Below, one piece after another: positions 9,825 through 19,285 of a stretch of DNA of 64,000 nucleotides (positions within the stretch are counted from its first letter, which is position 1; each line of letters begins with the position of its first letter). Below the pieces are notes generated by a model. That model ran no database searches and had not been told where the DNA came from. It saw only the letters and a list, made by a program, of their open reading frames with translations. The stretch lies in the NCBI RefSeq assembly GCF_003023845.1, contig NZ_PYFT01000001.1, positions 2,232,001 through 2,296,000 on the forward strand, written 5' to 3'. The position numbers were made by a program, and so were the translations under genes. Source of the stretch: Adhaeribacter arboris. Its GTDB lineage: Bacteria > Bacteroidota > Bacteroidia > Cytophagales > Hymenobacteraceae.

Positions 9825-11147
9825 GTGTCGGTACATCCTTTATTCAACTTCCGGCAAAGATTAATAAAACCTAAATACGATTTACTTATCGGATATATAT
9901 TAGGGTGGTTTTGTATTGGATTAAGTGCTTGTTCACCGCAGCTACTATCTAAACAATCTGGGCTCCATTTTTATTTTGGCCCTAATTCTGGCTTGCACTA
10001 TGATTTACAAACAGAAGCCGATAGCCTGCGGATTTTTTTAAAAATAACGGATAAAACTACAATTGGTAATCTGCAAAAACCGGGTAGTGCTCTTCCGTAC
10101 TTTCTTAGCCGGGATTACAGTCGTACTACCATTTATTTGCGCGATTCGGTTTTTGCCGTTAATAAAAAAATAAAGGAATTACCCGATAAGGCAGCTATGC
10201 TAACTTTTGTTTTGCCAGTTAGTAAAATCACCTTTCCTTCGGTGCTGGTGGTACAAATTCCCCAACTATCTGCTACGCAGGAAGAAATGCTTTTAGATAT
10301 TCCGCTAAGTAGTGCGGCTAAAAGTCATTCGGTTATTTTGTTGGATTCAACCGGCCAATTTCCTTTATTTGGCTCGTATATTAACAACAGGCAAAGTTTT
10401 AAAATTTTATCCGCCGAGAATGATACCATAGTAACGGCCCGGCGATTTCCATTATCCTTTACACCCGCTATTCCGCCGATGTCGCGCAAAACAACAGCGC
10501 CCTCTCCTACTCTTAAGGTTCAGAATAAACTAACCTTTTCCATAAACAACTTTATTCAACTCCCAGAACCGGGAATTTACTTATTAGAAAGCAGCACCAG
10601 CCGCCAATCTTTATTGGTGGAAGAAGAAAATTTTCCGGCTTTAACCTCCGCGGCGGAGTTAATTGAACCTTTAATTTACCTGACGAGCTCCGTTGAACGT
10701 AAGAATTTATATGATTCGGATCAGCCAAAATTAGCAGTAGACGCTTTTTGGCTAAGTATTGCCCGGCAAGATAAAAATTTGGGGAAAAGTTTAATCCGGG
10801 AATATTACGGGCGAGTAGAAAAAGCGAATCGTTATTTTTCATCGCACAAAGCCGGTTGGCTCACCGATCGGGGAATGATTTACTTGGTTTTTGGCTCACC
10901 TGATTTTCTTAACCGAACCTGGGACCGGGAAGAATGGATATACCGAAGGAATAATGGTCCGAGCGGAGAAGTAAAATTTATTTTCATTAAAAAACCCAAT
11001 ACCTTTACTCAAAACTATTACGAACTGGTGCGCGATGCGGCCTACGAATTTGTCTGGTATAATCAAGTAGATCAATGGAGAAAAGGAAATATCGGGATTC
11101 CAGCCCCCGACCCCGGACTTTCCGGAAGGAGAAATCGGAGAAGATAG
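9825..11147 (+). CDS. GWxTD domain-containing lipoprotein
   Basis: 440-residue protein with a GTG start. Hydrophobic segment 19-37 ends in the lipobox LSAC (about residues 33-36), so it should be an outer-membrane or periplasmic lipoprotein after an unusually long charged leader. The C-terminal third has the GWxTD hallmark: GWLTDRGMIYLVFGSPDFL near residues 345-363, then EEWIYRRN and YEFVWYNQVDQWRKGNI. The family is found in Bacteroidota and relatives; its function is unknown. The last 73 bases overlap the start of rlmB in another frame, an unusually long overlap. A later GTG/TTG start nearer the hydrophobic segment is possible. Confidence 0.8.
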   Translation: MSVHPLFNFRQRLIKPKYDLLIGYILGWFCIGLSACSPQLLSKQSGLHFYFGPNSGLHYDLQTEADSLRIFLKITDKTTIGNLQKPGSALPYFLSRDYSRTTIYLRDSVFAVNKKIKELPDKAAMLTFVLPVSKITFPSVLVVQIPQLSATQEEMLLDIPLSSAAKSHSVILLDSTGQFPLFGSYINNRQSFKILSAENDTIVTARRFPLSFTPAIPPMSRKTTAPSPTLKVQNKLTFSINNFIQLPEPGIYLLESSTSRQSLLVEEENFPALTSAAELIEPLIYLTSSVERKNLYDSDQPKLAVDAFWLSIARQDKNLGKSLIREYYGRVEKANRYFSSHKAGWLTDRGMIYLVFGSPDFLNRTWDREEWIYRRNNGPSGEVKFIFIKKPNTFTQNYYELVRDAAYEFVWYNQVDQWRKGNIGIPAPDPGLSGRRNRRR

Positions 11148-11890
11148 AAATGATTTTTGGCCTTCGGCCAATTCTGGAGGCATTACACGCGGGGAAAGTG
11201 CTCGAACGAATTTTCCTGCAAAAAGGCCAGCGAAATAGTGTTACTACCGATATTACCGAATTAGCGCAGCAAGCCAATGTGCCCATTGCTACCGTTCCGG
11301 TAGAAAAACTGGATACCCTTACCCGTAAAAACCACCAGGGGGCAGTGGCTTTTTTATCGGCGATTACTTATATGCCTTTGGATAATATTGTGGTCAATAT
11401 TTATGAACGAGGTAAAACCCCGCTCCTGCTTATTTTAGACCGTATTACCGACGTGCGTAATTTTGGTTCTATCGCCCGTAACGCCGAATGCATGGGCGTG
11501 GATGCTATTATCATCCCGAGCCGGGGAGCCGCTCAGATCAATGGTGATGCTTTAAAAACATCGGCAGGAGCTTTAAATATTATTCCGGTTTGCCGGGAGC
11601 CAAATTTAAAGGATACGTTAAACTATTTGCAGCAATCGGGCATGCAAATAGTAGCCTGTACCGAAAAAGCCGAACACAGCCTGACGGAAAACATTGACTT
11701 TACCGGACCCACTGCTATTATCATGGGCAGCGAAGAAGACGGAATTTCGCCGGAGTATTTAAAAAAAGCCGATGTGCGCTTAAAAATTCCAATGGCTGGT
11801 CAGATTGGCTCCTTAAATGTTTCGGTTGCTAGTGGTATTGTTTTATTTGAGGTATTGCGGCAAAGATTAGCCGTGGAAAAATCTTCGTGA
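11075..11890 (+). CDS. rlmB: 23S rRNA (guanosine(2251)-2'-O)-methyltransferase RlmB
   Basis: 271-residue SpoU/TrmH-class methyltransferase that uses AdoMet for 2'-O-methylation of rRNA. An N-terminal basic tail of about 25 residues precedes MIFGLRPILEALHAGK, the substrate-binding domain; the knot fold follows with DRITDVRNFGSIARNAECMGVDAII (motif 1), IIMGSEEDGISPEYLKKADVRLKIPM (motif 2) and IGSLNVSVASGIVLFEVLRQ (motif 3). Start: ATG at 11075 gives the basic tail usual in related species but overlaps the upstream gene by 73 bases; ATG at 11150 would avoid the overlap and keep the catalytic parts. RlmB versus another TrmH paralogue cannot be settled from motifs alone. Confidence 0.87.
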   Translation: MEKRKYRDSSPRPRTFRKEKSEKIEMIFGLRPILEALHAGKVLERIFLQKGQRNSVTTDITELAQQANVPIATVPVEKLDTLTRKNHQGAVAFLSAITYMPLDNIVVNIYERGKTPLLLILDRITDVRNFGSIARNAECMGVDAIIIPSRGAAQINGDALKTSAGALNIIPVCREPNLKDTLNYLQQSGMQIVACTEKAEHSLTENIDFTGPTAIIMGSEEDGISPEYLKKADVRLKIPMAGQIGSLNVSVASGIVLFEVLRQRLAVEKSS

Positions 11891-12001
11891 TAAATTATGG
11901 AATAAAGTTTTTCTTTGGCAGTCTAATGATCATTTAAGAGGATCTTATTAACTATTCTTCAACCTGAAACACTTGTAAACTATTCCCTTCGTTCTAAAAA
12001 T

Positions 12002-12040
12002 AAAAAAGCGTGGGCAACAAATGGTTGCCCACGCTTTTTT
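12002..12040. terminator. Bidirectional terminator between rlmB and the M16 gene
   Basis: Perfect 17-base inverted repeat, A6-GCGTGGGCAAC at 12002-12018 and its complement at 12024-12040, loop AAATG. A and T runs at the two ends allow termination in both directions, fitting the convergent genes. Confidence 0.9.
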
Positions 12041-12059
12041 TAAAAATATGGCTTAAGCA

Positions 12060-15032
12060 TTAATACCCGAAAAGCTCTTTCAAGGTAAGTTGTTTTACTT
12101 TTCCGTATTTGCTTAATTCCTTAAAGTTCAATTTGTCTTTCGAGCCAATTACCAAAACTACCTGGTTCTGGCCTTTTACAAACTGCTGCTGAAATTTCTT
12201 CATATCCTCAAAAGTCATGGCATTTACGTTTTGGTAAACATCTTGCCGGATGTCGTAATCAATACCTAATCGTTTAGCCCTCTCGTAATCAAATAAAATA
12301 TCGGATTTGGTAATTCGCTCAGTAGCAATACTGTTCCGGATGCTTTCTTTGGCATTGGCAAAATTAGCTTCGGCCTGCGGCATGTCGTTCAGTAAGGTTT
12401 GCATACCTTCCATGGCTTCCGGCAACTTATCCGATTGAGTTCCAATGTAGGATAAAATGTAATTTGCCCGATCTTTTCGGTTAGCGTTGGCATATCGTGA
12501 ACTGGCGGAATAAGCCAAAGCCTTTGACTCCCGTAATTCCTGGAAAACAATCGACCCCATGTTGCCGCCAAAATACTCGTTGTATAAAGTAATGGTAGGC
12601 ACTTGCTTCGCATCAAAATTAAAAGATTTAGTCATAAAAATCAGTTCCGCTTGTACCATGTTGTAGTCGGTCCAATACACTTGCCGATCGGTTATATCGC
12701 GTTCCTGAAATACTTTTAAGGGTGGCACTGGCTTCAGAGTAGCTGGAACAATATGGTTGGTGTTAAGCACGGTGGTCAAACTTTCGGCCGGACGCGGTCC
12801 GTAATACAAGACGTGGTGCTCGTAAGTAGGAATAGTTTTTATTAAATCAACTAGCTCCTGCGGCGTAACTTTTTTAAGCTGGCTCTCTGGTAAAATATTC
12901 GTGAAAGGATTTTTAGGTCCATACTTGGCGTAGTTAACCATTGCCACGCTGTGAATAGTATTTTTATTCCGCTTGGCATCCGCCCGTTCTTTTACTATTC
13001 CGGCTATAAGATCCGATAAAGCTTGTTTATCCGGTTTAGGATTTTGCAAGACACTTTCGAACAAGGTTAATCCTTTCTCAAAATTGGCATCCAGTCCGGA
13101 TAAGCTTACATAAACCTGCTCCTGCGAAGTAAAAACATCAAAAGAACAACCTAACTTATAAAATTCTTTCTGCAAACCCTCGGCGCTGTATTGCGCGTTA
13201 CCTAAGTATTTCAGGTAATTAACGGCCAGCCCTAACTTTGGATTATTATTGGTACCCGTTTCCAGAATATAATAAAGGCTAAATAAGCCATTCTCTTTGT
13301 TACGGGTGTAATACAAAGGAATATTTTGTTTTAATTTTACCTCATTAATATCTTTTTTATAATCCACAAAAACGGGTTGTAGCTCCGAGGTTTTGCCGGC
13401 CATTACCTCTTTATAAAAAGGCGATTGAGCTTCGCGGTTTACCGAAACAGGCGTAATGGAAGGTTTCTCTACTTTCTGCAGGTTCGGGTCTTGGCCGATA
13501 CGCTTATATACCACCACGTAATTGTTACCGTAGAATTTGTTAGCCACCTGTATTACATCTTCCTTGGTAATACCGGCAAACTCGTTATCGCGTTGAATGT
13601 AATCTTTCCAGTCCTGGTGGGCAATATAAGCGCTCACAAACGCATCCGCCCGGGCTTCATTACTTTCGTATGATTTCATTAAGGCCATTTTATTATTATT
13701 TACTATAGCGGGTATCAGCCAATCTTCGAATTTACCTTGCTTTACTAATTCAATTTGGCTTAACAGTAAATCTTTTACCTGCTCTAAAGTCTGACCTTGG
13801 CGCGGAGTACCCGACAGCAGGTGGGCCGAATAATCGTTCATGGTATAATCAAAGGACGAAGCTTCTAACACCACTTGCTTTTGATTTAAATTTAAGTCGA
13901 TAAGACCGGCCTGACCATTAGCGAGTAGCTGGCTAATCATTTTCAGCACCAAAGCTTCGCGGGTAGTTACTCCCGGAAAACGGAAGCCCAGCATCACGCT
14001 TTCGGCACTTGGGCCTAAGACTTCTTTTACCACTGGTTTAGAGATAGGCGTTTCAGTGGGCGGTGTATAAGTAGGTACAGGTTTTGATTTTAATTTACCA
14101 AAGTATTTATCAATAATCCGGATAGTTTGGTCAGGGTCTAAGTCGCCGCTCATGGCTATGGCCATGTTATTAGGTACATAATAGGTATCGAAATATTTTT
14201 TTATTTCGGTGATGGACGGATTTTTTAAATGCTCTACGGTACCAATAGTAGTTTGCGTGCCATATTGGTGAGTAGGAAATAAGCCTTCCAGCATGGTGGT
14301 AAACACTTTTCGACTATCACTGTCGAGGGTCCGGTTCTTTTCTTCGTAAACAGCTTCCAGTTCGGTGTGGAACAAGCGCGGCACCAGCTCTCCAAAACGT
14401 TCGGACTCTACCATGGCCCATTTTTCCAGTTGGTTGGCGGGAATATCGCCGGTATACACGGTTTGCTCGACCGAGGTATACGCATTAGAACCGCTGCCGC
14501 CAATAGCACCCAATATTTTATCGTATTCATTCGCAATAGCATATTTAGCAGCCACTCCGGAAATACTATCAATCTGGTGATAAATTTTCTTGCGCTCTAA
14601 GGCGTCCTTTTTGGTGCGATAGAGTTCGTAAAGCTGTTCAATTTTATCGAGTTCCGGCTTTTCTTTGGCATAATCTAAAGAACCTAATTTAGAAGTTCCT
14701 TTAAATACCATATGCTCCAGGTAATGGGCTAAACCGGTAGCCGTAGCCGGGTCGTTTTTACTGCCGGCCCTTACGGCAATGTACGTCTGAATCCGGGGCG
14801 CATCTTTATAATCAGTTAAATACACCGTTAATCCGTTTTCCAGCTTATATATCCGGGCTTTCAAGGAATCGCCGGGAGCAGTGGTAAAGGTATAGGTTTT
14901 CTCTTTTGGTGGGGCGACCGGGGAAGTAGTACCTGTAGTAGGAGTAGTTGTTTGCTGACTCGAAGTTTTACACTGAAAAAGCAACGCGGCGGCCAATAGC
15001 CAAGGATAAAATTTTATTTTCATTTTAGGCAA
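12060..15032 (-). CDS. M16-family zinc metallopeptidase, lipoprotein
   Basis: 990-residue pitrilysin/insulinase-family protease. The first 21 residues form a lipoprotein signal ending in FQC (Cys21), followed by a T/P/S-rich linker to about residue 45. The zinc motif HxxEH is HYLEH at 103-107, with the downstream glutamate in LEAVYEEKNRTL. A second M16 module follows from about residue 570, and the C-terminal copy lacks HxxEH as is normal. The long form with two fused modules is common in Bacteroidota and probably degrades peptides in the periplasm. ATG at 15023 (MKIKFYP) is an alternative start giving a slightly shorter signal. It is convergent with rlmB, with a shared terminator. Confidence 0.9.
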   Translation of the reverse strand: MPKMKIKFYPWLLAAALLFQCKTSSQQTTTPTTGTTSPVAPPKEKTYTFTTAPGDSLKARIYKLENGLTVYLTDYKDAPRIQTYIAVRAGSKNDPATATGLAHYLEHMVFKGTSKLGSLDYAKEKPELDKIEQLYELYRTKKDALERKKIYHQIDSISGVAAKYAIANEYDKILGAIGGSGSNAYTSVEQTVYTGDIPANQLEKWAMVESERFGELVPRLFHTELEAVYEEKNRTLDSDSRKVFTTMLEGLFPTHQYGTQTTIGTVEHLKNPSITEIKKYFDTYYVPNNMAIAMSGDLDPDQTIRIIDKYFGKLKSKPVPTYTPPTETPISKPVVKEVLGPSAESVMLGFRFPGVTTREALVLKMISQLLANGQAGLIDLNLNQKQVVLEASSFDYTMNDYSAHLLSGTPRQGQTLEQVKDLLLSQIELVKQGKFEDWLIPAIVNNNKMALMKSYESNEARADAFVSAYIAHQDWKDYIQRDNEFAGITKEDVIQVANKFYGNNYVVVYKRIGQDPNLQKVEKPSITPVSVNREAQSPFYKEVMAGKTSELQPVFVDYKKDINEVKLKQNIPLYYTRNKENGLFSLYYILETGTNNNPKLGLAVNYLKYLGNAQYSAEGLQKEFYKLGCSFDVFTSQEQVYVSLSGLDANFEKGLTLFESVLQNPKPDKQALSDLIAGIVKERADAKRNKNTIHSVAMVNYAKYGPKNPFTNILPESQLKKVTPQELVDLIKTIPTYEHHVLYYGPRPAESLTTVLNTNHIVPATLKPVPPLKVFQERDITDRQVYWTDYNMVQAELIFMTKSFNFDAKQVPTITLYNEYFGGNMGSIVFQELRESKALAYSASSRYANANRKDRANYILSYIGTQSDKLPEAMEGMQTLLNDMPQAEANFANAKESIRNSIATERITKSDILFDYERAKRLGIDYDIRQDVYQNVNAMTFEDMKKFQQQFVKGQNQVVLVIGSKDKLNFKELSKYGKVKQLTLKELFGY

Positions 15033-15199
15033 TAAATGAGGTAACTAGAAAAAATCTAAGTTTATTAATGAAAAGGAGTTTACTCGTTAGTACTATAACG
15101 ATTAAAACTTAAGAAAATTGATTTTAGAAAAGATTGGTAATTTCTTCACCCCCTTAGAATACACTTTCCAGTTTGTGAAGAGTCCTAAAGGTGGTGAGG

Positions 15200-17128
15200 T
15201 TAAAAAGAAGTATCTAATCCTAAACGTTTTTTTATTTCCGGCAGAATAGGATAACGCTCCGCCAGGTAATTGTATTTATCAATGGAAGTATACAGTTTTA
15301 ATCCTTCTTCCTGCGTTTTAACTTCAATTTTTACATTCAGGCGATTATTACGCAAACGATTACGCAGAGCGGCCAGGAAGTCGGCCCGGAAAGCATTAAA
15401 TTGCTCAATTTGCACGTGGTTTTCGACCGCTAAAAGTATTTCATTATTGGCGGTTAACTGTACGGGGCGGTTCAAGATCATGAATTCTGACATTTTACCT
15501 TCTGCTTTTTTCTGCTCGGTAAGTTGTTTCCATACGGTTTCGAACTCAAATGAATTAACTGGTCGTATAGCTCCATTACTAAAACTTTCCAATTCTTCTT
15601 CTAAAACTACCGCCACCTGATTAGCCGCAGGGCTTTGTACTTGCGCCTTTATATCTTTCAAGCTCGGCAGCTTTACTATTTTTTTTGCCGGCGCCACCGG
15701 TGCTGCCGGACGAACAAATGTCTGTTCGGTATACTGATCTTCGGGTACATTCGGGGCCGGTAAGGGCACGGTGGGCACGGGTGGTAATTTGTTTATTGCG
15801 GTAGGCGAAGTAACCGGCATAGGTTCCGAAACAGTATTTCCGTTAGTAGCTGGGTTTGTTCCGGAAACTGAACTTGTACCATTAACTACTATCGCTGGAT
15901 TTACATTGTGGCCGTTAGCCACAGAAGCAGAACCATTCGAAACTGTAGTAACCGGATTTATTGGGGTACCAGTGGCTCCGTTAGTTTTTTTTTTGACGTC
16001 GCCGTTAGAGGAGAAGTCTTTCGCAAAGGAAACCGCCGAAGGCAGATGCACCAGTTTCATGAGGCAGAGCTCTACGTGCAGGCGCTGATTTTTACTGTTT
16101 TTAAAATTTTGATCGCACGCCGCTACAATATTTAAACCGGATAATAACAACGACAACGAAGCTTTCTGAGCTTGTTGGGCGTATTTGGTTTTAATATTAT
16201 CTGAAACTTCGAGCAACTGCACCGTTATCGGGTCTTTACACACCAATAAACTCCGGAAATGCTCGCCAATGCCTAAAACAAAATTATGCGCGTCGAATCC
16301 GTTTTTTAAAATTTCGTCGAATAAAAGTAAAGTACCCGATAAATTATTGGCCAGGAAATAATCGGTCAGTTTAAAATAATAATCATAATCCAGGATATGA
16401 AGATTATCTACCGTGGCTTTGTAGGTAATCTTGTTGCCGGAAAATGTAACCATTTGGTCGAAAATGGAAAGCGCATCGCGCAAAGCACCATCGGCTTTTT
16501 GCGCGATTAAATGCAAAGCATCGTCTTCGGCGGTAATTTCTTCTTTGGTGGCAATACTACCTAAGTGTTTTACCATATCTTCAATCCGGATGCGGTTAAA
16601 ATCGAAAATCTGGCAGCGCGATAAAATGGTAGGAATAATTTTGTGCCGTTCGGTAGTTGCTAGAATAAATATAGCGTATGAGGGCGGTTCTTCGAGGGTT
16701 TTCAGGAACGCGTTAAATGCCGAGTTCGAGAGCATGTGCACCTCGTCAATAATATATATTTTGTATTTACCGGTTTGCGGAGCGTAGCGAACCTGCTCCA
16801 CCAAATTCCGAATATCTTCTACGGAGTTATTAGAAGCCGCATCGAGCTCGTGGACGTTAAAAGAGGCATTATTATTAAAACTCCGGCACGATTCGCAAAC
16901 ATTACAGGCCTCGGTGGTAGGCGTTATATTCTGGCAATTGATGGTTTTAGCTAAAATACGCGCACAAGTAGTTTTACCCACCCCCCTCGGACCACAAAAT
17001 AAAAATGCCTGAGCCAGGTGGTTACTGTTAATGGCATTTTTAAGAGTAGTAGTAATGTGGTTTTGCCCCACCACGCTATCAAAGGTAGCTGGCCGGTATT
17101 TACGAGCCGATACAACAAAGTTTTCCAT
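15200..17128 (-). CDS. dnaX: DNA polymerase III subunit gamma/tau
   Basis: 642-residue clamp-loader ATPase. Walker A GPRGVGKT is at 46-53, the zinc module uses Cys65, Cys75, Cys78 and Cys81, and Walker B lies in YIIDEVHMLS near 125-135. The arginine-finger region is ATTERHKIIPTILSRC. After the collar domain (to about 370) comes a roughly 100-residue linker rich in T, N, G, V and P, followed by a C-terminal tau-like domain (about 530-642) that would contact the replicative polymerase. A stretch AAAAAAAACTAA, TNG codons aside, was not seen to give a programmed frameshift product. Standalone gene between the M16 protease and the NmrA-like gene. Confidence 0.94.
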   Translation of the reverse strand: MENFVVSARKYRPATFDSVVGQNHITTTLKNAINSNHLAQAFLFCGPRGVGKTTCARILAKTINCQNITPTTEACNVCESCRSFNNNASFNVHELDAASNNSVEDIRNLVEQVRYAPQTGKYKIYIIDEVHMLSNSAFNAFLKTLEEPPSYAIFILATTERHKIIPTILSRCQIFDFNRIRIEDMVKHLGSIATKEEITAEDDALHLIAQKADGALRDALSIFDQMVTFSGNKITYKATVDNLHILDYDYYFKLTDYFLANNLSGTLLLFDEILKNGFDAHNFVLGIGEHFRSLLVCKDPITVQLLEVSDNIKTKYAQQAQKASLSLLLSGLNIVAACDQNFKNSKNQRLHVELCLMKLVHLPSAVSFAKDFSSNGDVKKKTNGATGTPINPVTTVSNGSASVANGHNVNPAIVVNGTSSVSGTNPATNGNTVSEPMPVTSPTAINKLPPVPTVPLPAPNVPEDQYTEQTFVRPAAPVAPAKKIVKLPSLKDIKAQVQSPAANQVAVVLEEELESFSNGAIRPVNSFEFETVWKQLTEQKKAEGKMSEFMILNRPVQLTANNEILLAVENHVQIEQFNAFRADFLAALRNRLRNNRLNVKIEVKTQEEGLKLYTSIDKYNYLAERYPILPEIKKRLGLDTSF

Positions 17129-17333
17129 CCTTAAACAAAGATAAGAAAACCGGTGTAAGGTTGAAAGCTAAAAGTTTAAGCTTACACTAACCTTCTTATA
17201 GTCAGATGATTAAATTAAAAGCAGGAATTTTATTGTTAAATCTTAGCTTTTGGTTACGTCTATTGCTGCTCTCAAATTATAAACTGTAGGCTCTATTATT
17301 TTGATTGAAAGTAACTCTGACTAAAACGAAAAA

Positions 17334-18215
17334 TTACAGGTTCTCCGGAATAAAACAATCAGCGTTTTGCTGGGCAAATTCTTTAAAAGTTCTGGCTCGC
17401 TGCCCGGTAATTTTTTCTACTGTGTCGGTAATGGTAGCGCCATAACCTGATTTTAAAATATAATTAAGCTCCATCATGGCATCTATCATCCAATCCGGTG
17501 TGTGAATGCCGCTCATGACTTGTCGGGCGGCTTGTTCCGGCACATCCACGTAGGTGATGGTACGCCCGGTAACCTCCGTTAAAACAGCAGCAATCTCCGG
17601 TACCGAAATAGCTTCTGGCCCGGTTAACTCCAATATCTCGTTTTTGAAGTCTGGCCGCGTTAATACCACTTTGGCAACGGCGGCAATATCGTGCGCATCA
17701 ATGTAACTTACTTTTCCTTCTGCCAGTGGCTGGTAAATTTTGCCTTCCTGTACAATACTGGTTCTTTCGAAATTGATAAAGTTTTGCATAAACGAAGCAG
17801 GCCGCAAGATAACATACGGAATACCGGTAATTTCTAAATACTTTTCTATTTCCCGGTGCCAGCGGCCCAACTGAATACCTGGTTCCGCATCGGCCCCGCT
17901 AGCGGATAAACGTACAATTTGTTTTACTCCGGCTTGCTTTGCTTCATCAATTAGTTTTTTAGCTATTTCAACTTGATTATGGGTAAACGGAGTAACCAGG
18001 AAAACGCGGGTAACACCGGTAAAAGCTACCTTTAAGGATTCGGGCCGGGCAAAATCAAGCTCTACTAAATCCACGTTGGGGAAAACTTTAAGCCGGTCGC
18101 CTTTTATAATGGAATGCACTCCGGCCCGTACTTTCACATCTTCCGAAGATAAAGCTTTAACTACCTCGTTCCCTACCGTGCCGGTAGCGCCCGTAACTAG
18201 AATGGTTTCGTGCAT
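17334..18215 (-). CDS. NmrA-like NAD(P)-binding protein (SDR, atypical)
   Basis: 293 residues with the N-terminal Rossmann motif ILVTGATGTVGNEVV (about 5-19) and a downstream pattern close to NmrA/QOR2-type atypical short-chain dehydrogenases: VFLVTPFTHNQVEIAKKLIDEAKQAG, LSASGADAE, LGRWHREIEKYLE, YVILRPASFMQNF and YIDAHDIAAVAKVVL. The usual YxxxK catalytic pair is absent, as is typical of this subgroup, which includes redox sensors and quinone reductases. No neighbour indicates the substrate. Flanked by 200-base non-coding stretches. Confidence 0.85.
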   Translation of the reverse strand: MHETILVTGATGTVGNEVVKALSSEDVKVRAGVHSIIKGDRLKVFPNVDLVELDFARPESLKVAFTGVTRVFLVTPFTHNQVEIAKKLIDEAKQAGVKQIVRLSASGADAEPGIQLGRWHREIEKYLEITGIPYVILRPASFMQNFINFERTSIVQEGKIYQPLAEGKVSYIDAHDIAAVAKVVLTRPDFKNEILELTGPEAISVPEIAAVLTEVTGRTITYVDVPEQAARQVMSGIHTPDWMIDAMMELNYILKSGYGATITDTVEKITGQRARTFKEFAQQNADCFIPENL

Positions 18216-18384
18216 AGCTTTCTTAAATTTCAGGATAAATTAAATACAACTGGCAAAATAGAATTTTTAAATTCAGGCAATTACAGTAGTAAGCCAATAA
18301 TTGGTAAAATGTTTTACTAAGCAGCTAAATTTTTACGAACAGTTTCGGGTGGTAAGTCTTTTTCTTTGTAATGTAACTGATTGT

Positions 18385-18798
18385 TTATGGATTTGCTTCC
18401 AGAAAGGATTGCAGAATTAAGGCGGCGCTTACTTTATCGACGGTAGCTTTGTTCTGGCGGTCTTTCTTTTTTAATCCTCCATCAATCATCGCCTGAAAGG
18501 CCATACGGGAGGTAAAACGCTCATCTAAAGTATGTACCGGAATAGTTGAAATTTCTTTTTGCAGTTTGCGTACAAAACCAATTACTGCACCGGTTACATC
18601 CGTGGGCGTATTATCCAGTTTTTTGGGCATACCTACCACAAAAGCTTCTACCTCTTGCTGCTGAATGTACTTTTTTAAAAAATCGTAAATATCTTTGGTA
18701 GGAATGGTATCTAGGGGGGTTGCGATTAACTTTAAAGGATCGGTTACGGCCACTCCTACCCGTTTATTTCCGTAATCAATAGCTACAATTCTGCCCAC
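18385..18798 (-). CDS. ruvX: Holliday junction resolvase-like protein RuvX (YqgF)
   Basis: 137-residue RNase H-fold protein starting at GTG (18796-18798). N-terminal IVAIDYGNKRVGVAVTD carries the first catalytic Asp, VEAFVVGMPKKLDNT the middle segment, and HTLDERFTSRMAFQAM plus the C-terminal KATVDKVSAALILQSFLE the last acidic residue. In E. coli the YqgF protein processes the 5' end of pre-16S rRNA, so a role in rRNA maturation or recombination is expected. The length matches the family. Confidence 0.92.
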   Translation of the reverse strand: MGRIVAIDYGNKRVGVAVTDPLKLIATPLDTIPTKDIYDFLKKYIQQQEVEAFVVGMPKKLDNTPTDVTGAVIGFVRKLQKEISTIPVHTLDERFTSRMAFQAMIDGGLKKKDRQNKATVDKVSAALILQSFLEANP

Positions 18799-19285
18799 AA
18801 GTAGTAAAAAATTTAAAAATAGATAGAAAAATTTATTTGTTAGCGGTATGGATTAGGTTACCCACGCCTTTTATGATAAAGTACCAGAGTTTCACGCATA
18901 TTTTCACAAGAAATAAGGTAATTTTTTGGTAATTGGTTATACCTTTTATTTAATAAGCCGTTAACTTAAAATTAAATTATTTTCATCTGCCAAGGCGAAA
19001 ATAACGGCAATTTGGCTCAACTTAAAGCAGCCGAAATTACGTAGATACCCGAAAGTAAAGCATGTTCCGGAAGTATTGAATAGTAAGTAGTTGCCTCTTA
19101 TTTTTAATTAGTTTATAAGTGAATCAGAGATTATTGTTCTATTGGTATTCCATACATAAGGCTGCAACTTTATTTAAGGGGTATTTGTCTAAAAAAGTAG
19201 TAAAATATTCTTTATTTTGATATATTAGATTGCTATTGCCCGCAGGCAATTTGGAAAGCTGCCTGCCCAAATAAGTTTAATACAT
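18799..19285. other. Intergenic region without recognised gene
   Basis: 487 bases between divergent ruvX and the S41 protease gene. No frame longer than about 30 codons with protein-like composition was seen, no hairpin terminator is needed here, and a clear TAnnTTTG box was not found (a near match, TATTTTGA, lies around 19215). It probably holds both promoters. Confidence 0.5.

Noticed and set aside
15771-16135. Plus-strand frames over the dnaX linker
   Set aside because: Shadows of the repetitive T/N/G/P-rich linker on the other strand.
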